64,000 bases of DNA, taken from the NCBI RefSeq assembly GCF_002939305.1, contig NZ_MVDI01000001.1, positions 1,240,001 through 1,304,000 on the forward strand. The letters are read 5' to 3'. The position numbers were made by a program, and so were the translations under genes. Shown piece by piece: positions 45,942-55,128 of this stretch (the stretch's first letter is position 1; every line of letters starts with the position of its first letter). Source of the stretch: Chroococcidiopsis sp. TS-821 (GTDB lineage Bacteria; Cyanobacteriota; Cyanobacteriia; Cyanobacteriales; Chroococcidiopsidaceae). The notes beneath the pieces were generated by a model. It had not been told where the DNA came from and searched no databases. It saw nothing but the letters and a program-made list of their open reading frames with translations.

Positions 45942-47108
45942 TTACCAACTCCCACCAGCACCGCCACCACCAGAACTACCACCACCAAAGTTATTATCGC
46001 TACTACTATAACTATCCGAACTACTAGAAGAAGGCGGTAAGGGAGGAATTATCTCCTCATACTGGTAACGGTAAGAACAACAGTGACACTGATCGGTAAT
46101 GAGTTGTCTTCCAGAACTATATTCAGTTGGAGATTGAATGGTTCGCTGTTGACGAGTAACAGTTAATTCTTGACAGTGAGGACATTGCTGAAATCGAGAG
46201 GAACGAGATTCTTGGGCAACAAGGTGAAATTTATCGCCAGTTTGCTTTTGAGTGCAACTGAGACATTGCCAACCCTCAAACTTAACACTTCCTAATTTTT
46301 GTGCTGTAACCGCTGGTTGACTCAAATAGAATTGAATTCTTTGTTTGTCTACTTTTGCCATCGGTTGTTGGCAATTAGCACATAAAAAAGTATAGTTGCC
46401 TTGACTTTTACGGGTGTATCCTTCTGGTGCGAGCGAGATTTTACGCGGACGACTGGCGTAAATAGCACTTCCTACGACTACAGCTAATACCCCACCTCCA
46501 GCTAAAACTATCAATATTCCACTATCTGTGTTATGCGGAGATATTTGCGTATTCGGATATACTACTTGATTTTCAGATATTGATTGCTCGGAGTTAAGAA
46601 CCGCGATTAATGCTTGAGTTCCTGCAAGTGTACCGCCTGCAAAATCTCCTTGTTTGAAACGAGGAATAATTTGAGTATCAATAATATTGCCGACTTTAGC
46701 ATCTGGTAATATTGCTTCTACACCATAACCTGTCTCAATTTCGACGCGGCGATCGCCTACAGAAATCAAAAACAATACGCCATTATCTTGTCCTTGCTTG
46801 CCAATTCCCCAATAATTGAATAATTCTGTAGCAAATGTTTTTGGTGATGTAGCAGGGCTTGTTTCTGGTACGGTCACTACCGCCATTTCCGTACCTTTTT
46901 CTACCTCTAATTCAGAAATCATCTGGTTAATTTGGGCTTCAGTCTCGTCGTTCAGAATTCCTGCCATATCAGTTACCCAACCACCATATTCTTTGCGGGG
47001 ATTTGGCACTTCTTGTACAGTAACAGCCCAACCAGCAAGAGGAAAGAGATTGACACAGAAGATACTCGCCAAAAAAATACGTTTCGGTTGAAGTAGATTA
47101 AACTTCAT
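45942..47108 (-). CDS. TPM-domain protein (YgcG/TPM_phosphatase type) with CxxC modules
   Basis: A 388-residue exported protein. A signal peptide (about 1-29) is followed by the TPM domain (VTDMAGILNDETEAQINQ; GIGKQGQDNGVLFLISVGDRRVEIETGYGVE; DFAGGTLAGTQALIAVL). A transmembrane helix is at about 198-220. The cytosolic part contains four CxxC motifs (CANC, CLSC, CPHC, CHCC) that could form two zinc ribbons, and the C-terminus is a Ser-rich then Gly-rich tail (GGGSSGGGGAGGSW) typical of this family. Chloroplast TPM proteins aid photosystem II repair. It is transcribed with lemA (six nt apart). Confidence 0.9.
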   Translation of the reverse strand: MKFNLLQPKRIFLASIFCVNLFPLAGWAVTVQEVPNPRKEYGGWVTDMAGILNDETEAQINQMISELEVEKGTEMAVVTVPETSPATSPKTFATELFNYWGIGKQGQDNGVLFLISVGDRRVEIETGYGVEAILPDAKVGNIIDTQIIPRFKQGDFAGGTLAGTQALIAVLNSEQSISENQVVYPNTQISPHNTDSGILIVLAGGGVLAVVVGSAIYASRPRKISLAPEGYTRKSQGNYTFLCANCQQPMAKVDKQRIQFYLSQPAVTAQKLGSVKFEGWQCLSCTQKQTGDKFHLVAQESRSSRFQQCPHCQELTVTRQQRTIQSPTEYSSGRQLITDQCHCCSYRYQYEEIIPPLPPSSSSSDSYSSSDNNFGGGSSGGGGAGGSW

Positions 47109-47199
47109 GGCTTTCGCCCCTCATCAATATGGTCTGGGGTTTACTTTAATGATAGTTGTGTTACTACAGTGCCCTGCTTTTAAAGGCGGAGAACACGCG

Positions 47200-47345
47200 G
47201 GAAATTAGAGATTATAGTGGCGCTGATATCGGGAATCGAGATGATGCGTTTCGCGCTGGTTGCAGTAACGACAGAGAGTTTGTAAGTTACTAATATCGTT
47301 TACGAGCAAGAGGAAGGATGCGATCAATGGTGAGTGTCTCTATTG
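47200..47345 (-). pseudogene. Remnant of an HNH endonuclease
   Basis: On the minus strand from about 47334 a frame gives LTIDRILPLAR, like the HNH motif LTIDHIIPLSRGG. The next frame gives NDISNLQTLCRYCNQRE, like the end of the domain (NDISNLQ.LCR.CN..K). One frameshift plus a TAG interrupts the join, and no start or remaining gene is present. It is a decayed copy of the small HNH proteins common in cyanobacteria. The rest of the 334-nt gap shows nothing else. Confidence 0.7.
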
Positions 47346-47442
47346 CAGTTTTATCACAGCTTTAACATAGAGGCGATCGCGTTCAAATACATACCTCATT
47401 AGCCCTCGCGGAATCAGAATAGCATTTTAGGCATAAAGTTTA

Positions 47443-47799
47443 CTATTGCCCATTTTTAGGCATCATTTGCCGAATATCATCGAGAGGTGAGTTATCACTA
47501 ATAACTGGCAATTCATTATTATTTTTCACCTCAAGTTCTTCTGGACAAAATTCTAGAGTAATTCTTACTTTTCCCCGTTGCCAACTTTTAGCACCTGGCT
47601 TTAATACCTTACATTCTATTCCTTCTCCAAACCAGTTAGCTTTTTCTTCTGTCCAAGTTGAGCCTATTTTGTCTTTGAGCATCGGCATCATAGCTGAAAT
47701 AAACTCATGAATTGTAAAAGTTCGGTTACTTACAAAAATTTGGTTAGAGTACACAGATACAACATCTTCACGTTCTAAATTATTAAACTCAGAGTTCAT
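47443..47799 (-). CDS. KGK-domain protein (second of a tandem pair)
   Basis: A 118-residue protein of the cyanobacterial KGK family (PF08872-like). The motif PGAKSWQRGKVRITLEFCPEELEV is the hallmark, near residues 75-95, and the C-terminus ends LDDIRQMMPKNGQ. Function of the family is unknown. It starts 35 nt after the annotated stop of a diverged paralogue and shares its motifs PGAK-WQ-G and EFCP. It is probably co-transcribed with that copy and with the dynamin-like gene upstream. Confidence 0.82.
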   Translation of the reverse strand: MNSEFNNLEREDVVSVYSNQIFVSNRTFTIHEFISAMMPMLKDKIGSTWTEEKANWFGEGIECKVLKPGAKSWQRGKVRITLEFCPEELEVKNNNELPVISDNSPLDDIRQMMPKNGQ

Positions 47800-47834
47800 C
47801 TTTATTTTTCCTAATATTTCTTAGTTAACCTGGT

Positions 47835-48224
47835 TTATCTTTTGCCGAATATCATCAAGTGATTGTTCTTTGTGATTGGTTCGTGTATGATTTTTTCCGG
47901 TGTTTCTTCTAGTTCTACTTCATCAGGACAAAATTCTAAAACTACCTTAATTCTTAATCTTCCTTTCTGCCAACCTTTAGCACCAGGAACAAGTATTTCG
48001 CATTCTTTACCATTCTCAATCCACTCATGACTATCTTTGATTAATGGTATCTGTCCTCTTCCCCAACCCTTTAGCTTGTTGTTTAACTCTTGCAGCCCTA
48101 TATTGCGAAATATGTAACTTGAGAATAAAGCAAGTTCACCAACTTTAAATATTGATGTAGAGAAGGAAACAACAGTGTCTTTATGTAAAAAATCAGCATC
48201 GAGAATTTTAAACTTATTACTCAT
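47835..48224 (-). CDS. KGK-domain protein with apparent C-terminal frameshift (first of a tandem pair)
   Basis: A 129-residue frame with the KGK hallmark PGAKGWQKGRLRIKVVLEFCPDEVEL. After a run of six A (plus-strand T at 47891-47896) the frame ends with the non-conserved ITKNNHLMIFGKR. In the frame entered by adding one base in that run, the sequence reads TNHKEQSLDDIRQKINQVN and stops at 47821. That restores the SLDDIRQ ending shared with the neighbouring paralogue. So this copy has a one-base deletion, a sequencing slip, or transcriptional slippage at the A-run. It lies 54 nt after the dynamin gene stop. Confidence 0.78.
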   Translation of the reverse strand: MSNKFKILDADFLHKDTVVSFSTSIFKVGELALFSSYIFRNIGLQELNNKLKGWGRGQIPLIKDSHEWIENGKECEILVPGAKGWQKGRLRIKVVLEFCPDEVELEETPEKIIHEPITKNNHLMIFGKR

Positions 48225-48278
48225 GGTTTCTCACGCTTTCTCATTCATATCAATTTAACTATCAATCAAAAAAACAAT

Positions 48279-50726
48279 TTAGCTATACATAAAATTATCT
48301 TCTATCACTTTGATTCCATTGAGTTTAGAATCAGCAAAATTTAAAGACGTAGTATCATAAATAATTACAGGTAACGAATGCTCGTGTAAATGCATTGCTT
48401 GCAAACAACTATTTATTCCAGTAACAACTTGATTGTAGTTGGCGATTTTATCTTGCAATTCTCTTAGAAGTCGCTCATTTCTGCTAATTTTTTCTTTTAC
48501 TTCCTGCTCTAGTGTTTGCTCTAAATAAGCACGGGCTTGAGTGTATTGCTGTAGAATGTCATTAGCTTGTTGATTAACTACTGGTAATAACAGCGTTTTT
48601 AGAGTTTGATTAATTGTTTGGCGGAAGTTTCTGCGAATTGTGGCAGAAACCTTGGGTTCACAGTCTAATTTTAATAATTGGCGAATTGCAGGTTCGGCTT
48701 CTACCATGCTTTCGCAGTCATAACCTTGCGATGTTTGCTGTAGTGTTTGACGGAAGTGGTAGATTGAAAAAGTGCCTTCGTCATAAAATCTGGGGCTTTC
48801 GCCCACAAAGCGATCGCATTCAACTCTTGCAGCACTAATTAAAGCTTGTTTGACATCTTTTTCTAATAGTTTTAATTGCTGTTCAATACCACTATCGTTA
48901 CCGAGAAGTCGATATAGATTGCGATAATAGTCAGACTTACGTACTCGTTCAATTAAACGTTGAAACAAACTAGTAATAACTTCTTGACACGAAGCAACTA
49001 AAACATCTTCAAGCTGATTGGCTAAGTAATATAACGCCTCGACTAAAATGGCAATTAAGGGTGCAGTTGCATTGCGAGGATGACTCAATGTAGCGCGACT
49101 ATACGCATCACTTACCGAAAATGTATCGAGTAATTCGTCTAAACGGCGAATCATTCGCGCTTGAAGTTTGCGAAAATCTTCTTCAAAAGCTGTACAAGCA
49201 TTCGTCACTATTGCATTAACTTCAGCTTCGATATGTGTTAGATACTCCTTACTAATTTGTTGTAGTTGTTGACTCAGAAGTTCAAGTTCCCGCGCTTTCA
49301 TGGCGTCAATTTCACGCGGTTGACTATCTAATTCGCGTTGTGCATCCATATAATGTTTCCGCAGACTGATGCACAATGGTTGTAAATCGTTGGCTAAAGT
49401 GGCAAATAACTGCGGGCGTTTCTCTTCGGTAAGATACTTAGTAATCGCACTGCGAAATTCTTCAATACCACTATCGGCAATTAACTGATCGATTAATGGC
49501 GTTCCTTGTTCTGCTAAAATTCGGACATAGTTTTCATTAGGTGTTTCGTAATTATGAACTGAAACTCGAAACGTACTTGCTGTTAATTTACCAGAAGTAG
49601 AACAGTAGCGATTAAATTCGTGAACAAACTGTGGTGTTTCCTCTTTTGTGTCGATACCTTTGACACTCTCAGCAAAGATAGAATCTAAACCAAAGCGATC
49701 GCTGCTACTGGTATGCTTGATCTGACTGCCATAAAAGCCAAGTAACCCACTCGTTTTATAAACGCGGCTGGTATCTTGAAACTGCGAGATAACTAGATCG
49801 TCCAACCGTTGCCGTAGTTGCGTATTCTACCAAGTTTCATCAATGCGATTGAAGACATAAAAAACGCGATCGCGGATTCCTGAATTACCCCGCATCGTCT
49901 CTAGCAACTCAGTTTCTTCCTTCGTCATATCGCCAGCAGCAGCGGGTTTGAGTACGCAGACAACCGCAGAAGTATCAGGATGTTCGATCTTGCGATACGT
50001 CAATTCCGCATCTTTTTGTACCGGCGCATCAATTCCTGGGGTATCTATAAGAATATTGCCATCTTGCAAGAGTGGATGATGACAGTAGTACTCGACACGC
50101 TTTAAAACCGCACTATTACTACCACGACGCGCATAACTTGCAGCTTCCTTGAGGTTTGAAAAATTAAACTGCTCCATCGAATACGTAGTATGATTCGTAC
50201 TGTGGATGCGATCGCGATTTTCCTCAAAACCTTTTAGCAGCAAAATCAACGCCTTTGCTTGCTTAGCGCGTTCGGATTTACTCTCGCCACCTTCCTGTTG
50301 AATAATCAGTTCGCATCCTTGACGCAGCAAATTAATGACTTCTGGTTGATTTATTCTCACCTGCGTAGTTAAGCCTAACCGCTGACACAACGCCTCAGCT
50401 TGTGCGCTAATTTCCGCTTCGCTTAAAAAAGTCAGAATAACTTTCTCTGCTTCAGGTTCAGCATAAGCAATATAGCACTCAGTTCCCGTAGCGTGTCCTT
50501 CAGCACTATAAAGCAGTTCCCGTTCTAACAGCGCATTAATCAACATTGATTTACCAGCGCTAAACGCCCCAGCAAACACAATCTCAAACGTTGGTGAAAC
50601 AACTTTACGAAGCGAAGACTGTACCGAAGATGTATCTTGAGTACGCAGCGTAGGTTCTTGATGCAACAATTGCAAGAGACTCTCAACCTGCGCTGACAAA
50701 TTCTCACACTGCGGAAACTGAGACAT
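48279..50726 (-). CDS. Bacterial dynamin-like GTPase interrupted by one in-frame TAG
   Basis: Two back-to-back frames (50726-49827 and 49805-48279) are a single frame: after FNRIDETW, TAG at 49829-49827 is followed in frame by NTQLRQRLDDLVISQF. The uninterrupted protein would be about 815 residues. Residues near 45-60 give the P-loop GAFSAGKS, then DTPGIDAP (G3) and NRID (G4, at 294-297), three residues before the TAG. The distal part is helical and coiled-coil-rich with a late assembly/membrane-like region, as in dynamin-like proteins. Homologues usually have Tyr at the TAG position, one base away. It is a nonsense pseudogene, a sequencing error, or a readthrough case. It is followed by two KGK genes. 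Confidence 0.85.
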
Positions 50727-50970
50727 ATAACTTAGTAGGTAAATACTTAAAAATAAACGTAATATTGAAATTAGTAATTGGTCATTGGTAATTGCGGAAA
50801 ATATCTTTCCTAGTCACCGATTACCTGAAATAAACAAGCGTGACTTTTTTCGCTCACTACTCAGAATAAAAACTTTATTACGTTCATTTTATAAATCTCA
50901 ATTAAAAATTACGTTAGTAAAATCACTGAAAAGAAATTTATTCACAGTTGACAAAATTAAGTAAAAACCG

Positions 50971-51369
50971 ATGGAAGTACTAGCTTTAAGACTAAAACCC
51001 GAAACAGATTTACGCCAAAGTTTAAAAAACATTACTCTTCAAAAAAACATTAAAGCAGGTTTTATTTTGAGCGCAATAGGTAGCCTCAGACAAGCAACGA
51101 TTCGCTTCGCAGATCGAGACAAAAGTACTGTATTAACTGATAAATTTGAAATACTTTCTCTCAATGGTACACTAACCACAAACGGTATTCATCTCCATAT
51201 TTGTATATCAGACAAACATGGTAAAACCATCGGCGGACATTTAGACAACGGTTGTATCGTCTACACCACCGCAGAAATCGTTATCGGAACCACAAAAGAC
51301 TTCACCTTTACGCGCACTCTCGATCCTCAAACAGGCTACAACGAACTAGAAATCCTCCCCCATCAATAA
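50971..51369 (+). CDS. PPC/DUF296-domain DNA-binding-like protein
   Basis: A 132-residue protein of the PPC (DUF296) family. The conserved GIHLHICISDKHGKTIGGHL...GCIVYTTAEIV run is intact, with the metal-binding histidines (HLH, GGHL) expected for prokaryotic PPC trimers. In plants the domain sits beside AT-hooks, but bacterial stand-alone proteins lack the hook and their role is unclear. The last 24 nt overlap the 3' end of the convergent rRNA-methyltransferase-like gene. Confidence 0.9.
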   Translation: MEVLALRLKPETDLRQSLKNITLQKNIKAGFILSAIGSLRQATIRFADRDKSTVLTDKFEILSLNGTLTTNGIHLHICISDKHGKTIGGHLDNGCIVYTTAEIVIGTTKDFTFTRTLDPQTGYNELEILPHQ

Positions 51370-52362
51370 ACTCTCCGTAACCTGTTGCTCTACGTCTCTA
51401 CGGTTCGCATTCTCCAACTTATACCTAATCCCTAACCGTTGCAACATCTCAACATTCAAATTCTCAACCTTCCCTACCTCTGTGTTTTGAAACAACACCG
51501 TAAACGCCCCCGCCCCCAATCTACTTTGCGGAAACAACCGATAACAAGGAATATCAGAAAGACGAGATTGATACTCTACTAACGCAGGAATCTCCACTGC
51601 TTGAAACTGCGGAAACTTACTTAAAAACCACTCACACACTTGCTCATTTTCTTCAATCGAATACGTACAAGTCATATAAGTTAAATAGCCTTGTGGTGCT
51701 ACTAACTGTGCTGAATTAGCAATAATTCGCTTTTGACGATTCGCATTTTTATTAATTGTAGTAGGATGAAAGCATCCTGGTGCTTTCCCACCTTTTGCTA
51801 ACAAAGATTGACCTGTACAAGGAGCATCAACAATAACTAATTGAGTTGAATTGGAAAGAACTTTTGCTAAAGAGTTTGAATCTTTATTTAAAACTATTGA
51901 AGAATGAATTTGACACCGCTTCAAATTAGAAATGAGCATTCCCACACGTTTACTAATCGTTTCATTACAAACAAGTAATTTCGGTTGTAGTGCCTGCCAA
52001 GCAAAAATACTTTTACCACCTGGTGCAGCACACATATCAAGCACAGTATCTATGGGCGATCGCACTGCCAATAAACTCATCGCCGCAAAGACGGAGGAAA
52101 AGTCTAAACAGTAATAATAACCTTCATTATGTAAAGAATGCTGACCTGGTTTTTCACCAAAAGATAAACGATCGATAAAATCTGGTTGCCAGGAGATTGA
52201 TGATTCTACCTTAAAAGGCGATCGCTTTTCTCGACACCAAAGAATACAAGGATGAAACGGTTGAGGATGAATTAGCGCATCAACAAATTTTTCTTGTTCT
52301 ATTGCATCATCAAACAAGCGATGACTTAATTTTAATAATAAATTTGAAGGTTTGTCCATCAT
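51346..52362 (-). CDS. RsmB/NOP-family RNA (cytosine-5) methyltransferase
   Basis: A 338-residue SAM-dependent RNA m5C methyltransferase. The SAM-binding motif DMCAAPGGK is at the start of the Rossmann domain. VDAPCTGQS (a catalytic Cys region) and MTCTYSIEENE, which replaces the usual TCS..P.ENE, follow. I start at ATG 52362 (MMDKPSNLLLKLSHRLF); a longer frame to 52479 adds 39 residues unlike the family. Without an N-terminal NusB-like domain it is an RsmF/NSUN-like rather than classical RsmB enzyme. The RNA target is not predictable. Confidence 0.86.
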   Translation of the reverse strand: MMDKPSNLLLKLSHRLFDDAIEQEKFVDALIHPQPFHPCILWCREKRSPFKVESSISWQPDFIDRLSFGEKPGQHSLHNEGYYYCLDFSSVFAAMSLLAVRSPIDTVLDMCAAPGGKSIFAWQALQPKLLVCNETISKRVGMLISNLKRCQIHSSIVLNKDSNSLAKVLSNSTQLVIVDAPCTGQSLLAKGGKAPGCFHPTTINKNANRQKRIIANSAQLVAPQGYLTYMTCTYSIEENEQVCEWFLSKFPQFQAVEIPALVEYQSRLSDIPCYRLFPQSRLGAGAFTVLFQNTEVGKVENLNVEMLQRLGIRYKLENANRRDVEQQVTESLLMGEDF

Positions 52363-52655
52363 TATAATCTTAAAATAAGTATGTAGATACTGCCTAGGCA
52401 CCTTGCCTGTGCATATGTTGTAGATACCACAGATAAAACTGTCACATCCCAAGTCTCTAGCTTTCAATACTCGCTTCACAATATATATATTGAATAATAA
52501 GTATCATTAAAACAGCAGGCACTGAGCTTATCAACAAATGCTATCAAATATTACTTGCGGAGAACTGCAAACTGAAAATGAAGTAAATAATAACTTACTC
52601 ACTTTTTTATTATCTATTACTAGAATCTAAACTTTTATAAAAGTAGGAGGCTGAC

Positions 52656-54089
52656 GTGACTTCAGATAAGTTTCGTCACCAGTTACGCCATGAAGCCCAA
52701 ATATGGCAAGCTGAGGGACTCATTAATGAATTGCAGTACGAACAGCTAGCACAACGCTATCAATTTAACACGCTTGATAGCACTGCTCGTAATAGTTTTG
52801 TCGCAATTTTAGTTGGTTTAGGTAGTATTCTAATCGGTTTAGGAGTGATTACCTTTGTTGCTGCTAATTGGCAAGAATTACCGCGTGTTGGGAAGGTAAC
52901 GCTGCTATTAAGTTTATTTATCGCCGTTAATGTTGCGGGTTTCTGGTTGTGGAAACACCCCAAAGAATCGCGACAACGTCTAGGACATGGCTTACTACTT
53001 TTGGGGGCGCTGATTCTAGGTGCAAACATGGGATTGATGGGGCAAATGTTTCATATTGATGCGCCATTTTACGAATTAATGTTTGCTTGGGGTATTGGCG
53101 TGTTAGCAATGGCATACAGCTTACGGCTAACTTCGTTGGGCATTTTGTCAACTATCTTACTATGGTTAGGATACTGGGGATATTGGGGAAGCGCGATCGC
53201 CCAAAGTTGGTCAACGACTGCAATGACAGAAGTAACATGGTCGTTGCTGATGGGGCAGCATATGCCACTATTATCGGTAGTGTTATTTATCCCATTGGCT
53301 TATTGGTGTCGTTCTGGCTGGATTTTTGCACTAGGTGCGATCGCCGTTGTCACATCCTTAGAAGCAAACCTTCAAACTTTCATTTGGGGAAAATTTCAAA
53401 GCGGTTGGGTAGCAAGTATCGCGTTTGCACTACCAGCAGCGTTGTTGTGGAGTTACGATGATTCACCGCTGGTGCATGGTAATTTTCTTAGATTATACAG
53501 ACACAGCGATCGCCATCTCCAATTCGGTTCGTTTCAAGCGATCGCGCGCAACTTAGCCTTAGTTACGCTAGGTGTCTTATTCCTCTTTGCTGCGACAACG
53601 GCTTTTTGGGACACTTTAGCGCAACCTAACGAGTATACCCCATCAGGACAAAACTACTTGCTGCTAATCGATGCAGTCATCTTAACTGGTGTTGCTATTT
53701 GGCAATGGGCGATCGTTCTTTCCCAGAGTCGTCGCCGTCGTCAACAATTTACCACTTATGCTGTTGGTATCTGTATTTGCATAATTGCGTTAGTCACGAT
53801 TTGGCATATCGAAATCACTAATATCTCGCGATTCGCTGCATTTATCTTCAATATCATGTTATTCCTCTTGGCAGCAGAGTTAATTCGTACAGGATTAGCC
53901 AAAGGAGGAAGACGCGCCTTTTGGGGAGGAATGCTGTTATTGAGCTTGCGAATTTTCTACGTATTTTTACTCTCTGCAACCGGACTACTTTTTAAATCGT
54001 TAGTTTTCATTTTATGTGGCATTGGTGTCATGGTTGTAGGGCTATGGTTTGAACGCCACATCCGCATTCACCATCCAACAAAATCGTAA
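52656..54089 (+). CDS. DUF2157 multi-pass membrane protein
   Basis: A 477-residue polytopic protein. The N-terminal roughly 50 residues are a soluble helical segment (FRHQLRHEAQIWQAEGLINELQYEQLAQRY) diagnostic of DUF2157. It is followed by at least ten hydrophobic segments starting with VAILVGLGSILIGLGVITFVAANW. The GTG at 52656 is preceded by an AGGAGG ending about six nt upstream, a strong ribosome site. Function is unknown. It forms a pair with the GDYXXLXY gene, 17 nt downstream, as in many bacteria. Confidence 0.87.
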   Translation: MTSDKFRHQLRHEAQIWQAEGLINELQYEQLAQRYQFNTLDSTARNSFVAILVGLGSILIGLGVITFVAANWQELPRVGKVTLLLSLFIAVNVAGFWLWKHPKESRQRLGHGLLLLGALILGANMGLMGQMFHIDAPFYELMFAWGIGVLAMAYSLRLTSLGILSTILLWLGYWGYWGSAIAQSWSTTAMTEVTWSLLMGQHMPLLSVVLFIPLAYWCRSGWIFALGAIAVVTSLEANLQTFIWGKFQSGWVASIAFALPAALLWSYDDSPLVHGNFLRLYRHSDRHLQFGSFQAIARNLALVTLGVLFLFAATTAFWDTLAQPNEYTPSGQNYLLLIDAVILTGVAIWQWAIVLSQSRRRRQQFTTYAVGICICIIALVTIWHIEITNISRFAAFIFNIMLFLLAAELIRTGLAKGGRRAFWGGMLLLSLRIFYVFLLSATGLLFKSLVFILCGIGVMVVGLWFERHIRIHHPTKS

Positions 54090-54106
54090 CTTTAAAAGGA
54101 TTCACT

Positions 54107-54751
54107 ATGACATCTCGCGTTAAAACAACACCTGAAGCAATAAAGCCGCAACGACTTGCTCAAATTCCATTTTGGCGACTTTGGCTGCCGCTGCTATTTC
54201 AAACAGGTATCATTTTAGCTGCACCAGCGCAGCCGTTTTATACGCAACTTACCGGAAAAACGGCAATTCTGCAAACTGTCCCTGTCGATCCTTACGATCC
54301 ACTGCGGGGTTACTCGCAAACACTCAGTTATGACATTTCTCGGATTGACAACTTGCAGCAACTTCCAGGTTGGCAAGAGTTAATGCAACAAAACACTAGC
54401 GAATCTTCAGTTCGCGATGTACCCGTAGGAACAAATCTTTATGTTACCCTCGAAGCGCCTACATCGAGTTCTATACCACCAAGCGCGTGGAAACCTGTAC
54501 GCGTCAGTCGCGACCGCCCACGAAACCTCGCTGCAAATCAAGTTGCTATCAAAGGAAAATTCACTGGTAACTCAATTACGTACGGCTTAGAAACATATTA
54601 TATGCCTGAAGCCCAACGCGATGAAATTAATCAAAGCATTGCACAAGCCCAACGCGATCAACAGCACTTTGTCGTCGAAGTTAAAGTAGATAACCAAGGT
54701 CGTGCAGTACCAATTAGTCTTTGGGTAGACCGACGTAATTATCGCTTTTAG
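54107..54751 (+). CDS. GDYXXLXY-domain protein
   Basis: A 214-residue protein with an N-terminal membrane segment (FWRLWLPLLFQTGIILAAPAQPF). The motif DPLRGYSQTLSYDISRI matches the family signature GDYxxLxYxI, with Arg at the first position. The C-terminal part (NQVAIKGKFTGNSITYGLETYYMPE) is also conserved. It follows the DUF2157 gene by 17 nt, an arrangement common enough that the two are presumed to act together. The exported part faces the periplasm or lumen. Function is unknown. Confidence 0.87.
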   Translation: MTSRVKTTPEAIKPQRLAQIPFWRLWLPLLFQTGIILAAPAQPFYTQLTGKTAILQTVPVDPYDPLRGYSQTLSYDISRIDNLQQLPGWQELMQQNTSESSVRDVPVGTNLYVTLEAPTSSSIPPSAWKPVRVSRDRPRNLAANQVAIKGKFTGNSITYGLETYYMPEAQRDEINQSIAQAQRDQQHFVVEVKVDNQGRAVPISLWVDRRNYRF

Positions 54752-54758
54752 CGTTAAT

Positions 54759-55070
54759 TTGCTGGAGTTATCAGAACTAGAAAAACAAATTATTGTTCAT
54801 TCTTGGTTGTTTCTCACCGAGATGATCCTAGAACCGACAAGTCAGGGAGGAAGTCATACAACATACTTCGTTCGCACGCCAACAAATCAATTTGTTCTAA
54901 AAATCTACTTTGCGACAACAGCAAATTCTCAAACTGAATACGAACACTCGTTATTCTTGTTTTTGCAACAAGCGAATTTATCGTTTGCGATTCCAACCCC
55001 AGTTTTGACGTCATCGGGTGAGACTCTAATTCAGCTCGAAACCCGACAGCGAGTTACTTTCTCAATCTTC
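54759..55070 (+). pseudogene. Truncated APH-type phosphotransferase remnant
   Basis: From TTG 54759, eight nt after the GDYXXLXY stop, about 100 residues resemble the N-lobe of aminoglycoside-phosphotransferase/homoserine-kinase-type enzymes. GGSHTTYFVRTPTNQFVLKIYF is followed by YEHSLFLFLQQANLSFAIPTP and a GETLIQLE stretch. After that the frame continues only through the antisense of era, and the catalytic HGD loop and the C-lobe are absent. The fragment is therefore the 5' relic of a deleted gene; the deletion endpoint is near 55030-55080. Confidence 0.65.
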
Positions 55071-55128
55071 TCAGTGGTATATAATCTCTTAGCTTGCGCA
55101 GCTGGGCTTTGTCATTGTAGTCGCGGGT

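Noticed and set aside
49805-49829. Two separate genes for the dynamin halves
   Set aside because: Both halves share one frame, the second starts only at an internal TTG, and the joined sequence matches one full-length protein.
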